Below, in pieces: positions 16,299 through 24,847 of a stretch of DNA of 64,000 nt. A program made the translations under genes and the position numbers. The notes beneath the pieces were generated by a model. The model made no database searches, was not told the origin of the DNA, and saw only the letters and a program-made list of their open reading frames with translations. Origin of the DNA: CAVQGZ01 sp963712175 (lineage in GTDB: Bacteria; Actinomycetota; Actinomycetes; Jiangellales; Jiangellaceae); NCBI GenBank assembly GCA_963712175.1, contig CAVQGZ010000004.1, forward strand, positions 248,001 through 312,000, written 5' to 3'. Position 1 is the stretch's first letter. Every line of letters starts with the position of its first letter.

Positions 16299-17762
16299 AT
16301 GCCCGCTGAAGTCGTCGCCGACATGCTGGCCGACCGCGCGTCGTGCTACCGCGTCGTGTCGAGCCGTGACGCGAGATGGGACGGCCGGCTGTACCTCGGC
16401 GTGGTCTCGACGGGCGTGTACTGCCGTCCGTCCTGCCCGGCTCGCACGCCGCTGGAGCGGAACTGCCGCTACTACGCGTCGTCGTCGGCGGCGGTGGCTG
16501 CCGGGTTCCGAGCCTGTCGGCGTTGCCGGCCGGACGCGCTGCCGGGATCGCGCGAGCACGACGTCCGTGCTGACCTTGCCGCTCGGGCGCTGCGGCTGAT
16601 CCGCGACGGCGCGGTCGACGACACAGGGGTGGCCGGGCTCGCGTCCCGGCTGCACGTGAGCGAGCGGCATCTGCATCGGGTGCTCCTCGCCGAGGTTGGA
16701 GCCGGCCCTCTGCGGCTGGCGTCGTCCCGGCGTGCCCAGACGGCCCGCTTGCTGATCGAGCAGAGCGACCTGAGCATGTCAGACGTCGCGTTCGCGGCGG
16801 GGTTCGCCAGCGTCCGGCAGTTCAACGACGTCATGCGCGCGGAGTTCGGCTGTGCGCCGTCCAGGCTGCGCGGACGGGTAGCCGACGGTGATCGGCGACC
16901 CGCCCGGCGAGCCACGGGGCTGGCACTTCGCCTGCGCTACCGAGAGCCGTACGCGCTCGACGCTGTCTGGGGATACCTGGGAGCTCGCCTCATCCCAGGT
17001 GTCGAACGTCTGGACGACACGACGATCGTGCGGCAGGTGCGGACGACCGCCGGGCCGGCCGAGGTCGCCGTCGAGCCACCCACTCACGGGTGTGTCCGCG
17101 TGCGGCTGGCGCTCCCCGAGCTCGACTCGCTCGGGTCGACAGTCGCGGCAGTCCGGCGATGGCTCGACCTCGACGCGGACCCCGTCGCGGTCGACACAGC
17201 GCTCTCGGCCGATCCGTCGCTCGCGGGACTGGTTCACGCTCAGCCAGGGATGCGCGTCCCCGGCAGCGTCGACGGCTTCGAGCTGGCGGTGCGCGCCGTG
17301 GTCGGGCAACAGGTCTCGGTCGCCGGGGCGAGGACGATGCTCGGGCGCATCGCTGAGCGCCTTGGCACGGCCGGGGTCATGCCCAGCGCCGGCGACGTCG
17401 CGGACGCTGGCCCCGAGGCTCTCGCAGCGCTCGGCCTGACCGGACGGCGCGCCGGCACTCTCGTCGCCCTCGGAACGGCAGTGGCTGCGGGCCATCTCGC
17501 GCTGGACGCCGGAGCCGACCGCGCCGAGACCCGGGCTCGGTTGATCGAGCTCCCGGGGATCGGGCCGTGGACGGCTGAGTACGTGGCCCTGCGGGCCTTC
17601 GGCGATCCGGACGCCTGGCCGGGCACCGACCTTGTGCTCGCACGGCGGGTCAGTGCTGCCGGGCTCGACCCCACCCGCTGGCGGCCCTGGCGCGGCTACG
17701 CCGCCATGCACCTGTGGACGGCCCAGTCGCCCTTGCCCAGCACGACCAAGGAGACCTCATGA
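16299..17762 (+). CDS. alkA: Ada/AlkA fusion: methyl-acceptor regulator with 3-methyladenine glycosylase
   Basis: 487 residues with three modules. An Ada zinc domain (1-80) holds Cys42, Cys46, Cys73 and Cys76; Cys42 in GVYCRPSC is the expected methylphosphotriester acceptor. An AraC-type helix-turn-helix (about 95-190) follows. The C-terminal AlkA glycosylase (about 205-485) has the HhH-GPD motif LPGIGPWTAEYVALRAFGDP and the catalytic Asp in PGTDLVL. It both senses alkylated DNA, activating transcription, and removes 3-methyladenine. The stop overlaps the start of ogt, forming an alkylation-repair operon probably controlled by this protein. Confidence 0.94.
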   Translation: MPAEVVADMLADRASCYRVVSSRDARWDGRLYLGVVSTGVYCRPSCPARTPLERNCRYYASSSAAVAAGFRACRRCRPDALPGSREHDVRADLAARALRLIRDGAVDDTGVAGLASRLHVSERHLHRVLLAEVGAGPLRLASSRRAQTARLLIEQSDLSMSDVAFAAGFASVRQFNDVMRAEFGCAPSRLRGRVADGDRRPARRATGLALRLRYREPYALDAVWGYLGARLIPGVERLDDTTIVRQVRTTAGPAEVAVEPPTHGCVRVRLALPELDSLGSTVAAVRRWLDLDADPVAVDTALSADPSLAGLVHAQPGMRVPGSVDGFELAVRAVVGQQVSVAGARTMLGRIAERLGTAGVMPSAGDVADAGPEALAALGLTGRRAGTLVALGTAVAAGHLALDAGADRAETRARLIELPGIGPWTAEYVALRAFGDPDAWPGTDLVLARRVSAAGLDPTRWRPWRGYAAMHLWTAQSPLPSTTKETS

Positions 17763-18262
17763 CATCGACGGCGACGCTCAGCACCCCGGTCGGGGCTCTC
17801 ACGCTCGTGCTGGACGAGGACGGCGTCGTGATCGCGTCCGGCTTCGGAGACCTTGCAGGCCTCACGTCGCGGCTAGGGCTCAGCGACGAGCCTGGTCCGG
17901 CCGACCCCGCTCTCGTTGCTCCCGTCGCTACTGCGGTTCAGCGGTACTTCGCCGGAGACCTCGCGGCCCTCGATGCGGTGCCCGTGCGTCAGCCGGGCGG
18001 TCCGTTCGCGCGGGCCGCGTGGGAGCAGCTGCGCGAGCTCGCGCCCGGGGAGCCCGTGACCTACGCCGAGCTGGCTGAGCGTGCTGGGTCCCCCGGAGCT
18101 GCCCGCGCGGCAGGACAGGCCTGCGCTCGCAACCTGGTGGCCCCCTTCGTCCCGTGCCACCGCGTCGTGCCGGCCGGCGGCGGTGTCGGGGACTACGCGT
18201 ACGGTGCCGACGTGAAGCGGAGCCTGCTGGAGCACGAGCGCGCCGCGCGCGGCACCACGTGA
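17759..18262 (+). CDS. ogt: Methylated-DNA-[protein]-cysteine S-methyltransferase
   Basis: 167 residues. Suicide repair enzyme that takes the methyl group from O6-methylguanine onto Cys133 in the VPCHRVV motif; DNA-binding helix around TYAELAERAGSPGAARAAG. ATG chosen for the 4-bp ATGA overlap with the Ada/AlkA gene. Together they cover N3-methyladenine, methylphosphotriesters and O6-methylguanine. Confidence 0.95.
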   Translation: MTSTATLSTPVGALTLVLDEDGVVIASGFGDLAGLTSRLGLSDEPGPADPALVAPVATAVQRYFAGDLAALDAVPVRQPGGPFARAAWEQLRELAPGEPVTYAELAERAGSPGAARAAGQACARNLVAPFVPCHRVVPAGGGVGDYAYGADVKRSLLEHERAARGTT

Positions 18263-18287
18263 GCATCCACGCCCCTGGCCAGCAGGC

Positions 18288-19229
18288 ATGAGCCGCCGGG
18301 CATGGCTGCCGGCCTACCTCGGGCTCGTCGCCATCTGGGGCTGCAGCTTCTTGTTCAACGAGCTGGCACTGCGCTCGTTCAGCGCCATCGCGGTGGCGTT
18401 CGGGCGGATCTCCCTCGGCGCCTTGACGCTCGTCGTCGTGCTGCTGGTGCTGCGCCAGCCGGTGCGGCTGAAGCGCTCCGAGCTCGTGGACCTGGTCATC
18501 GTGGCGGCGATCCTCACCGCCGTGCCCTTCGCGCTGATCGCGTTCGCGCAGACACGTGTCACGTCCATCCTGGCCGGGTTGCTCAACGCCACGACTCCGC
18601 TGTGGGTGGCGATCTTCGTGGCCCTCCTGATCCCGTTGGAGCGGGCGACGCGCCAGCAAGGGGTGGGACTGCTGCTGGGCTTCGCCGGCATCGGAGTGCT
18701 CCTCGGGGTCTGGAACGTCGAAGAGCTCGACCTCGTCGGTGTGCTCGCCATGCTGGGGGCAACCGCGTGCTACGGCTTCGGCACGGCCTGGATGCGCTGG
18801 CGGCTGGCCGACTCGTCGCTGTCGGGGGCGTCGCTGAGCGCCGTCCAGCTGCTGATCGCGACGGCGCTGCTCCTGCCGGTGCTTCCGCTGGGCGGGGCTC
18901 CGGGTGACATCCGCCCCGAGTCGGTGGTGGCGCTGCTCGGTCTCGGCGTGCTCGGCGCAGGGCTGGCCTACGTGCTGTTCTGGCGCGTTGTGCGCACCGC
19001 GGGCCCAACGATCGCAGCGACGGTGACCTACCTGATCCCGCTGGTGTCGACCACCCTGGGCATCGTGGTGCTGGGGGAGGAGCTCACCTGGAACCAGCCC
19101 GTCGGAGGTGCCATCGCCCTCGTCGGTGTCGCGCTGGCCCAGGGGCTCATCGGCCGGCGCCGCGCAGCGCAGGACGACACGTCATCCGGCTCCGAACGCG
19201 AGCGGGCACCACTTCCGCCGGCACGGTGA
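18288..19229 (+). CDS. EamA/DMT-superfamily transporter
   Basis: 313 residues, ten predicted membrane helices in two EamA repeats (about 5-140 and 150-290). GLVAIWGCSFLFNELAL and EELTWNQPVGGAIALVGVALAQG are family signatures. Likely exports a small metabolite or amino acid; substrate unknown. It faces a second EamA protein encoded convergently. Confidence 0.88.
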   Translation: MSRRAWLPAYLGLVAIWGCSFLFNELALRSFSAIAVAFGRISLGALTLVVVLLVLRQPVRLKRSELVDLVIVAAILTAVPFALIAFAQTRVTSILAGLLNATTPLWVAIFVALLIPLERATRQQGVGLLLGFAGIGVLLGVWNVEELDLVGVLAMLGATACYGFGTAWMRWRLADSSLSGASLSAVQLLIATALLLPVLPLGGAPGDIRPESVVALLGLGVLGAGLAYVLFWRVVRTAGPTIAATVTYLIPLVSTTLGIVVLGEELTWNQPVGGAIALVGVALAQGLIGRRRAAQDDTSSGSERERAPLPPAR

Positions 19230-19269
19230 CGCTGAGCCGACATCTGGGGCAGGGTCGAGCCGCGGGCGG

Positions 19270-20175
19270 CTACTCGCCCGGGAGGTGCGCGACGGCCCCT
19301 TCGCGGGCTCGACGCGGCCCCAGCTCGGCGAGGTACATGGCGGCCAGCACGAGCCCGGCACCCAGCACGAACCGCGGTGTGACCGGGTCGCCGTCCAGGG
19401 TGATGCCGAACAGGGCGGCGAACACCGGCTCGGTGGTCATGATGATCGCGGCCCGCGTCGCGGGCAGCCGGGCCTGGGCCCACGTCTGGGCGACCATCGC
19501 CAGGGCCCCAGCGGCCAGGGCCAGGTAGAGCATCACCGCCCACTCCGCACCGCCCGAGGGCCACGTGATTCCACCCGGAACAGCCGCCACGCCGCACAGC
19601 AGCGCGATGAAGCCCATCTGGACGACGGCCAGCCCAACGGCCTGGCCGGGTTTGGACCACGCCCCCAGCAGAACGATGTGCAGGGCATAGCCCACGGCGG
19701 ACAGGACCGTGACGAGCTCCCCGACCCCGAGCGCGAACCCGTTCAGCGACAGGACGGCGAGGCCGACCGTGGCAAGCCCGACCGCCAGCCAGGTCGCCCT
19801 GGCGATCGACTCGCGTAGCAGGGCGGCCGCGATCACCGGGGTCAGCACCACGTACAGGCCGGTGATGAAGCCCGACACCGATGCCGACACGATCGTGAGG
19901 CCCCAGGTCTGCAGCAGCTGGGCCGCCCCGTAGACGAGGCCGAGAACCATGGCGCGTCGGCGCATCTGCTGCCCGAGGCGCGCGACCGACCGCGGGGCCA
20001 GCACCCACAGCCCGAGCGCGGCGATGGCGAAGCGCACGGCCAGGAAGTCGGTGACCGGGATCGTCTCGGTCAGGTCCTTGATGACGACGAAGGTTGATCC
20101 CCAGATGGCGGTGACCGCGATCAGGGCGGCCGCCGGTGCAAGCGCGGAGGACCGCGCAGGCAGGGTCTGGCTCAT
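19270..20175 (-). CDS. EamA/DMT-superfamily transporter
   Basis: 301 residues, ten predicted membrane helices in two EamA units; signatures AVTAIWGSTFVVIKDL and TTEPVFAALFGITLDGD. Convergent with the other EamA gene (41 bp between stops), but the two sequences clearly differ, so this is not a recent tandem copy. It is followed on the opposite end by the kinase gene on the same strand, whose stop is 21 bp upstream of this start. Substrate unknown. Confidence 0.88.
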   Translation of the reverse strand: MSQTLPARSSALAPAAALIAVTAIWGSTFVVIKDLTETIPVTDFLAVRFAIAALGLWVLAPRSVARLGQQMRRRAMVLGLVYGAAQLLQTWGLTIVSASVSGFITGLYVVLTPVIAAALLRESIARATWLAVGLATVGLAVLSLNGFALGVGELVTVLSAVGYALHIVLLGAWSKPGQAVGLAVVQMGFIALLCGVAAVPGGITWPSGGAEWAVMLYLALAAGALAMVAQTWAQARLPATRAAIIMTTEPVFAALFGITLDGDPVTPRFVLGAGLVLAAMYLAELGPRRAREGAVAHLPGE

Positions 20176-20196
20176 GGCGGTTCGGGCTGGCCCGGG

Positions 20197-22170
20197 TCAG
20201 AAGACGTAGATCGTCACTTCGGAGCCCACCCGCACGGTGCTGCCCTCGGCAGGCGCCTGCCGCAGCACGTTGTTGGGCCCCGCCGGCAGCAGCACGACCG
20301 TTCGCACGGTCAACCCCGCTGCCTCGAGCTCCGCCTTGGCGTCTGCGGCGTCCTTGCCCTCGACGTCGGGAACCTGGATGGTCTCGGGCCCCAGCGAGAC
20401 GACGACGGACACCGGCTCACCCCGAAAGAGCGTCCCGTCGGACGGGTTCTGCGAGATCACGCGGCCCTTCTCGACGTCGGTCGAGTACGCCTCACCGACC
20501 TGGGCCACCAGCTCGGCCTCCTCGATCGCGGCAACGGCGTCGCCGCGTGCCTCGCCGACGACCGACGGCACCTCGATCGGTTGCCGCCCCTTGCTCACGA
20601 CGAAGGAGACCGCGGCCTCACGCTTCACCTCGGTGCCGGCCTCCGGGTTCTGGGCGATGACCAGGCCTTCGGCGACGTCCTCGCTGAAGTCACTGGTGAC
20701 CTCGCCCGCGACGAGGGTGAGGTCGGCCAGGGCGGCCTCAGCGTCCGCCTGGCTCAACCCGACGATGGTGGGCACGTCGTAGCGCTCCGGGCCCAGGGAG
20801 ACGATCAGGCCCACGCCCTCGCCTGGCGCGAGCGACGAACCAGCGGGCGGGTCGGTGGCGACGACGGCCTCTGCGGGGATCGACTCGGAGTACTCCTGGC
20901 CGTCGACCGTGACGGCCAGCCCGACGGCCTGTGCAGCGGACTCGGCCTCGGCGACGGTCATGCCGACCATGGCCGGGGTCTCGACCAAGCGTCCCTGCAG
21001 CCACCACCACCCGCCCCCGCCGATGAGTCCGACCGCAGCGATCATGAGCACGAGGCGCAGCAGCCGACGTCGGGCTCGCGGCTTCTTCGGGGGAGTCGTG
21101 AACGGGTCCGCTGGCTCCAGCTCGACGGGACGGACCTCGCTCGGGGGCACCGTCGCCGCGGTCGAGGGCTCGGCCGGCAGCGGGTCGAGCGACGTGGTGC
21201 TGTGGTGGATCGGGTTCGTGTCCGAACCGGGGGCCGTCCCTGCGGCGGCGCCGGCGGCCGCGGCGGCCACGCTCAGGGGGCCGGTCGGCCTGGACATGGG
21301 GTCTCGTTCGAGCGCCTTGCGCGTGCGCCGGACGGCGCCGAGAAACGCCCCGGCGTCGGGGAAGCGCTCGGCCGGCGAACGCGTGGTTGCCATCGCGACG
21401 AGCGCGTCGACCTCGGCGGGCACGTCCGGAACCTCGGCTGAGACCGGTGGGACATCCTCGTCCACGTGCTTGCGGACGATGACGTAGTCGGTCGGCCCGT
21501 CGTGGGGCGGGTGCCCGGTCAGCAGCTCGTAGAGCATCACGCCGGCCGCGTAGACGTCGGATGCCTGGGTGGCGGGCTGCCCCAGCGCCTGCTCGGGGGA
21601 GATGTAGGCGACCGTGCCGAGCAGCAGGCCCCGCGTCCCTGCGCCGCGGGGCGCCTGCGGGGCGGTGCTGACGGCATCGGAGAGCCCGAAGTCGGCGACC
21701 TGCACGTGCCCGTCGTCACCGATCAGGACGTTCTCTGGCTTGACGTCGCGGTGGACGATGCCTGCGTCGTGGGCGGCAGCCAGGGCGGTGAGCACCGGGT
21801 CCATGACGGCCAGCGCGGTACGGGCGTCGAGGCGGCCGCGCTCGGCGATCAGGCGGCGCAGGGTGTGCCCGCGGACGAGCTCGAGGGCGAGCCAGACGAT
21901 TCCGTCCGAGGCCCCCTGGTCGAACACGGTGACGATGGCGCGGTCGCGCGAGAGCGCCGCAGCCGAGCGTGCCTCGGCGATGAATCGGGCGACGAACTCG
22001 TCGTCCTCGGCCAGGTCAGGGTGCATGACCTTGAGGGCGACGTCGCGGTTGAGCCGCTCGTCGGAGGCCTCGTAGACGGTGGCCATCCCGCCACGCGCGA
22101 TACGGGAACGAACGCGGTAGCGCCCGTCGACCAGCCGGCCGATCAGGGCGTCGGTCACCGCGATGTCCAC
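20197..22170 (-). CDS. PASTA-domain Ser/Thr protein kinase (PknL/PknB type)
   Basis: 657 residues. Cytosolic Hanks kinase domain (about 12-290) with glycine loop RGGMATVYE, Lys47, catalytic HRDVKPEN (Asp142) and ADFG. Then a Pro/Ala-rich juxtamembrane segment, one membrane helix (about 370-390) and four extracellular PASTA repeats (about 393-657) that would bind muropeptides or lipid II. Likely controls cell wall synthesis. Position near aroG and plsC matches mycobacterial pknL, but mycobacterial PknL has no PASTA repeats (from memory), so this is closer to PknB in build. GTG start 6 nt after TACACT. Confidence 0.94.
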   Translation of the reverse strand: MDIAVTDALIGRLVDGRYRVRSRIARGGMATVYEASDERLNRDVALKVMHPDLAEDDEFVARFIAEARSAAALSRDRAIVTVFDQGASDGIVWLALELVRGHTLRRLIAERGRLDARTALAVMDPVLTALAAAHDAGIVHRDVKPENVLIGDDGHVQVADFGLSDAVSTAPQAPRGAGTRGLLLGTVAYISPEQALGQPATQASDVYAAGVMLYELLTGHPPHDGPTDYVIVRKHVDEDVPPVSAEVPDVPAEVDALVAMATTRSPAERFPDAGAFLGAVRRTRKALERDPMSRPTGPLSVAAAAAGAAAGTAPGSDTNPIHHSTTSLDPLPAEPSTAATVPPSEVRPVELEPADPFTTPPKKPRARRRLLRLVLMIAAVGLIGGGGWWWLQGRLVETPAMVGMTVAEAESAAQAVGLAVTVDGQEYSESIPAEAVVATDPPAGSSLAPGEGVGLIVSLGPERYDVPTIVGLSQADAEAALADLTLVAGEVTSDFSEDVAEGLVIAQNPEAGTEVKREAAVSFVVSKGRQPIEVPSVVGEARGDAVAAIEEAELVAQVGEAYSTDVEKGRVISQNPSDGTLFRGEPVSVVVSLGPETIQVPDVEGKDAADAKAELEAAGLTVRTVVLLPAGPNNVLRQAPAEGSTVRVGSEVTIYVF

Positions 22171-22176
22171 GGGCCA

Positions 22177-22182
22177 AGTGTA
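22177..22182 (-). promoter_or_regulatory. -10 box of leaderless kinase promoter (TACACT-N6-GTG)
   Basis: TACACT on the minus strand ends 6 nt before the GTG of the kinase gene. Confidence 0.5.
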
Positions 22183-22229
22183 GGTGCGCAGGTCGCAGAC
22201 CCTGGGTCGTGCGATTCGGGGGTGTCGGG

Positions 22230-22235
22230 CAGGCT
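22230..22235 (+). promoter_or_regulatory. Possible -10 box CAGGCT of crtYc
   Basis: CAGGCT ends 6 nt before GTG 22242, the same spacing as the clearer leaderless boxes in this window. Weak match on its own. Confidence 0.35.
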
Positions 22236-22241
22236 GGTGCC

Positions 22242-22583
22242 GTGGAATCGATGACCCAGTACGCCTACCTGGCAGTGCTGCTCTTCATCGTGGCGACGAC
22301 CCTGCCACTGGAGCTCTACCTAGGCGTTAGGGTCTGGCGGCGACCGCGTCGGCTTGCGATGACCGTGCTGCCCGTCGTCGTCGTCTTCGTCGTCTGGGAC
22401 CTCTACGCCATCAGCCAGGACCACTGGTTCTTCGACCCTGAGCAGACCACTGGAGTGCTTCTCCTGGGCACGTTGCCGCTGGAAGAGCTGCTCTTCTTCG
22501 TCGTCGCGCCGCTGGCGGGGATCATGACGCTGGAGGCGGTGCGGGTCGTGCGGCGCTGGCCGGTCGGGGACGAGGCGCGGTGA
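22242..22583 (+). CDS. crtYc: Lycopene cyclase subunit C
   Basis: 113 residues, three membrane helices. Belongs to the CrtYc/CrtYe half of the heterodimeric actinobacterial lycopene cyclase: TLPLELYLGVRVWRRPRRL and PLEELLFFVVAPLAG (the PxEE motif with catalytic acids). With CrtYd it closes an end of lycopene to an ionone ring; these dimers can make beta, epsilon or one-ended products. GTG at 22242 or ATG at 22251 are both possible. GTGA overlap with the next gene. Confidence 0.9.
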   Translation: MESMTQYAYLAVLLFIVATTLPLELYLGVRVWRRPRRLAMTVLPVVVVFVVWDLYAISQDHWFFDPEQTTGVLLLGTLPLEELLFFVVAPLAGIMTLEAVRVVRRWPVGDEAR

Positions 22584-22993
22584 CCTACACGCAGCTGGCG
22601 CTGCTCGGTGTGCTGCTCGCCGTGGTGGTGGACCTGGCAGTCCTGCGAGTGGGGCTGCTGCGGCGGGCCGCCTTCTGGACGGCCTACGCGATCATCGGGT
22701 TCTTCCAGCTGCTGACCAACGGCTGGCTCACCGGGCGCGAGATCGTCACCTACAACACCGAGACGGCGCTCACCAGTGGCCAGGTCGTCGTGCTCGGAGA
22801 CTGGCGCATCATGTACGCGCCGGTGGAGGACCTGATGTTCGGCTTCGCGATGATCCTGCTGACTCTGGACCTGTGGGTCCTGTGGGGTCGACGCGGGATC
22901 GACCGCGAGCCCTACGCCGACGGCCCCTGGCAGCGACGTCGCGATGCCCGGGAGGCTCAGGCCGCCCAGCGGGCGCGCAACGCCCGTCCGTAG
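22580..22993 (+). CDS. crtYd: Lycopene cyclase subunit D
   Basis: 137 residues with three membrane helices; GFFQLLTNGWLTGREIV and APVEDLMFGFAMILLTL are typical of the second half of the heterodimeric cyclase. Starts at a GTG overlapping the crtYc stop. Its 3' end overlaps the convergent crtB by 37 bp. The charged C-terminal tail (REPYADGPWQRRRDAREAQA) is in the cytosol. Confidence 0.9.
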   Translation: MTYTQLALLGVLLAVVVDLAVLRVGLLRRAAFWTAYAIIGFFQLLTNGWLTGREIVTYNTETALTSGQVVVLGDWRIMYAPVEDLMFGFAMILLTLDLWVLWGRRGIDREPYADGPWQRRRDAREAQAAQRARNARP

Positions 22994-23871
22994 GCGGCAC
23001 CGGCGACCTTCGCGCGCCGAGCGGAGGACGTCGTCGCTCGCCTGTCGAAGACCTGGTAGTCGATGGCCTCGACCTCGTCGACGATCCCGACGTAGAGCTC
23101 CTGCGCGGCCTCGATGCAGGGCCGGCTCGTGGGGTGCAGCAGGCCGATGCCCGCGTCGGCCCGGCGCGACAGTCGGCGAACCCGGGCGATCTCGAACTGC
23201 AGCAGCTCGCGAACGGCGGGCGTGACCTGGCGTGTCTCGAGGTGCTGGCGGGTCAGGCCGAAGCGCTCGAGGTCTTCGGTCGGTAGGTAGACCCGTCCCC
23301 GGTCGAGGTCCTCGCCCACGTCACGGATGAAGTTGGCGAGCTGGAACGCGACCCCCAGGTCGGTCGCCGGCGCGTAGGCGGCATCGCTGAGCGGCTCGAG
23401 GATCGGCACCATCTCAAGCCCGATCACCGCGGCACTTCCGTAGACGTAGACGTAGAGGTCGTCGTAGGTCGGGTACTCGGTGACGGTGAGGTCCATGCGC
23501 ATCGAGTGCAGGAACGCCTCGAAGTGCTCGATCGGGATCTGCCACCGGTTGACGGTGTCGACCAGCGCCCGACCCACCGGGTCGGTGCTCTCGCCCCGAG
23601 CGATGTCGGTGAGGACGCCGTCACCCCAGCGGGCCAACCAGTCGCTCTTCTCGGCCTGGCTCAGCGCGGAGGAGAGGTCGTCGACGATCTCGTCGGCGTA
23701 GCGGGCGAACCCGTACAGCGCGTGGACGTAGGGGCGCTTGGCGGGCGGGAGCAGCAGCGTGGCCAGGTAGTAGGTCTTGCCGTGCTCGGCGTTGAGGTCA
23801 CGGCAGCGCTGGTAGGAGGCCCTGGTGGCCGGGTCGGTGATTCCGGCCGCGTCCAGCTCACGCGTGCTCAC
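22957..23871 (-). CDS. crtB: Phytoene synthase
   Basis: 304 residues. Head-to-head condensation of two geranylgeranyl diphosphates to phytoene at the membrane surface. Two Asp-rich motifs are intact: RYADEIVDD and NFIRDVGEDLDRGRVYLP. The GTG start gives VSTRELDAAGITDP, the usual N-terminus. In related clusters crtB normally follows crtI closely; here a 1.9-kb block on the other strand separates them, so crtB needs its own promoter in the 60-bp gap shared with the RNase gene. Confidence 0.93.
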   Translation of the reverse strand: MSTRELDAAGITDPATRASYQRCRDLNAEHGKTYYLATLLLPPAKRPYVHALYGFARYADEIVDDLSSALSQAEKSDWLARWGDGVLTDIARGESTDPVGRALVDTVNRWQIPIEHFEAFLHSMRMDLTVTEYPTYDDLYVYVYGSAAVIGLEMVPILEPLSDAAYAPATDLGVAFQLANFIRDVGEDLDRGRVYLPTEDLERFGLTRQHLETRQVTPAVRELLQFEIARVRRLSRRADAGIGLLHPTSRPCIEAAQELYVGIVDEVEAIDYQVFDRRATTSSARRAKVAGAAYGRALRARWAA

Positions 23872-23919
23872 AACAGAAGATCTTCGCAGAGGCCACGCCG
23901 TTGCGCGCGCGGCACGTGG

Positions 23920-23925
23920 CACCAT
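23920..23925 (+). promoter_or_regulatory. Possible -10 box CACCAT of the RNase gene
   Basis: CACCAT ends 6 nt before ATG 23932. The 60-bp gap to crtB must hold divergent promoters; nothing stronger is visible. Confidence 0.3.
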
Positions 23926-23931
23926 CGCCGG

Positions 23932-24360
23932 ATGCGACCACGGCTGGTGCTGCTGCTCCTTCTCGGGGCATGGCTGCTGGTCGGCTGCGGAACGGGTGCG
24001 CTGGACACGGCAAATCAGGCGGCCCAGGAGAACCCGCCGGCGTCGGTCGGCCTGCCGGACTCCGATGTCGACCCCGTCAGCGGTCTGCCGTGGGTGCTGG
24101 AGGCTGAGCTCCCCCCGACTGCCCAGAGCACGTTGGTGCTCATCGACGCCGGCGGCCCGTTCCCCTACGACAAGGACGGCAGCACGTTCCAGAACCGCGA
24201 AGGAATCCTGCCCGACGAGCCGAGCGGCTACTACGCCGAGTACACGGTGGACAAGCCCGGCGAGGACGACCGAGGGCCGTGGCGCCTCGTCACCGGTGAC
24301 GGCGACGAGGTCTACTGGACCGAGGACCACTACTCCTCGTTCGACAGGGTGTGGCGCTGA
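23932..24360 (+). CDS. Barnase-type ribonuclease lipoprotein (N1/T1/Ba family)
   Basis: 142 residues. Lipoprotein signal peptide with lipobox LVGC (Cys19), a 35-residue linker, then a microbial guanyl-specific RNase domain. Barnase's catalytic trio is present: Glu103 (YYAEYTV), Arg118 (PWRLVTGDGDEVYW) and His133 (TEDHYSSFDRV), with nearly the same spacing as Glu73/Arg87/His102. It would be exported and lipid-anchored, cleaving RNA after guanosine outside the cell or in a competitor. The stop overlaps the start of its barstar. This pair and the DUF559 gene lie inside the carotenoid cluster, against crtB and crtI. Confidence 0.9.
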   Translation: MRPRLVLLLLLGAWLLVGCGTGALDTANQAAQENPPASVGLPDSDVDPVSGLPWVLEAELPPTAQSTLVLIDAGGPFPYDKDGSTFQNREGILPDEPSGYYAEYTVDKPGEDDRGPWRLVTGDGDEVYWTEDHYSSFDRVWR

Positions 24361-24746
24361 TGGTGCGCGTGCGGACCCTCGCCGAGCTCGCCGCCCTGCC
24401 CGCAGGCGTGGTCCCGGTGCCCGGAGGTGTCGACGTGATCGCTCTCGAGGCCGAGTGCGACAGCCGAGGGCGACCGATGGTGCTGCTCGACACCGACGAA
24501 GTCGCCAGCAAGGACGGCTTCATGGACGCCGTGAGTGCGGCGCTGGCTCTGCCCGGCTGGTTCGGGCGCAACTGGGACGCGCTGGCCGACTGCCTGTCGG
24601 ACGTGCCGGTGAGCACGGTGCTGGTCTGGGATGGCTGGCGCGACATGGCGCTGGCCGACCCGAGAGACACCGAGGTGGCGATCGAGGTGTTCGCCGAGTC
24701 GGGGCTGACCGTGCTGATGGTCAACGCACCCGACGACGAGTCCTGA
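24360..24746 (+). CDS. Barstar-family RNase inhibitor
   Basis: 128 residues. Contains the barstar signature GWFGRNWDALADCLSDV; Asp73 and Asp77 correspond to barstar Asp35 and Asp39, which plug the barnase active site. Cytosolic, no signal peptide, so it protects the producer before the RNase is exported. ATG at 24360 overlaps the RNase stop by one base (TGATG), coupling the two. The N-terminal 40 residues are an extra segment compared with classical barstar. Confidence 0.92.
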   Translation: MVRVRTLAELAALPAGVVPVPGGVDVIALEAECDSRGRPMVLLDTDEVASKDGFMDAVSAALALPGWFGRNWDALADCLSDVPVSTVLVWDGWRDMALADPRDTEVAIEVFAESGLTVLMVNAPDDES

Positions 24747-24779
24747 ACCGGCCGGGCTCACGTCCACATGGGCGGGTCC

Positions 24780-24818
24780 GGCGGTGTGTCGTCCCCAGCC
24801 GAATGATCGACACACGCC
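24780..24818 (+). terminator. Hairpin after barstar
   Basis: GGCGGTGTGTCG (24780-24791) can pair with CGACACACGCC (24808-24818), leaving one bulged base and a 16-nt loop. No T-run follows. Possible terminator for the RNase-barstar pair or a border structure of the inserted block. Confidence 0.5.
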
Positions 24819-24847
24819 ACAGGTAGGCGCTCGCGTGACGGTTGGGC

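Noticed and set aside
18288..20175. The two EamA transporters as a recent inverted duplication
   Set aside because: Proteins differ clearly in sequence; no DNA-level similarity is apparent.
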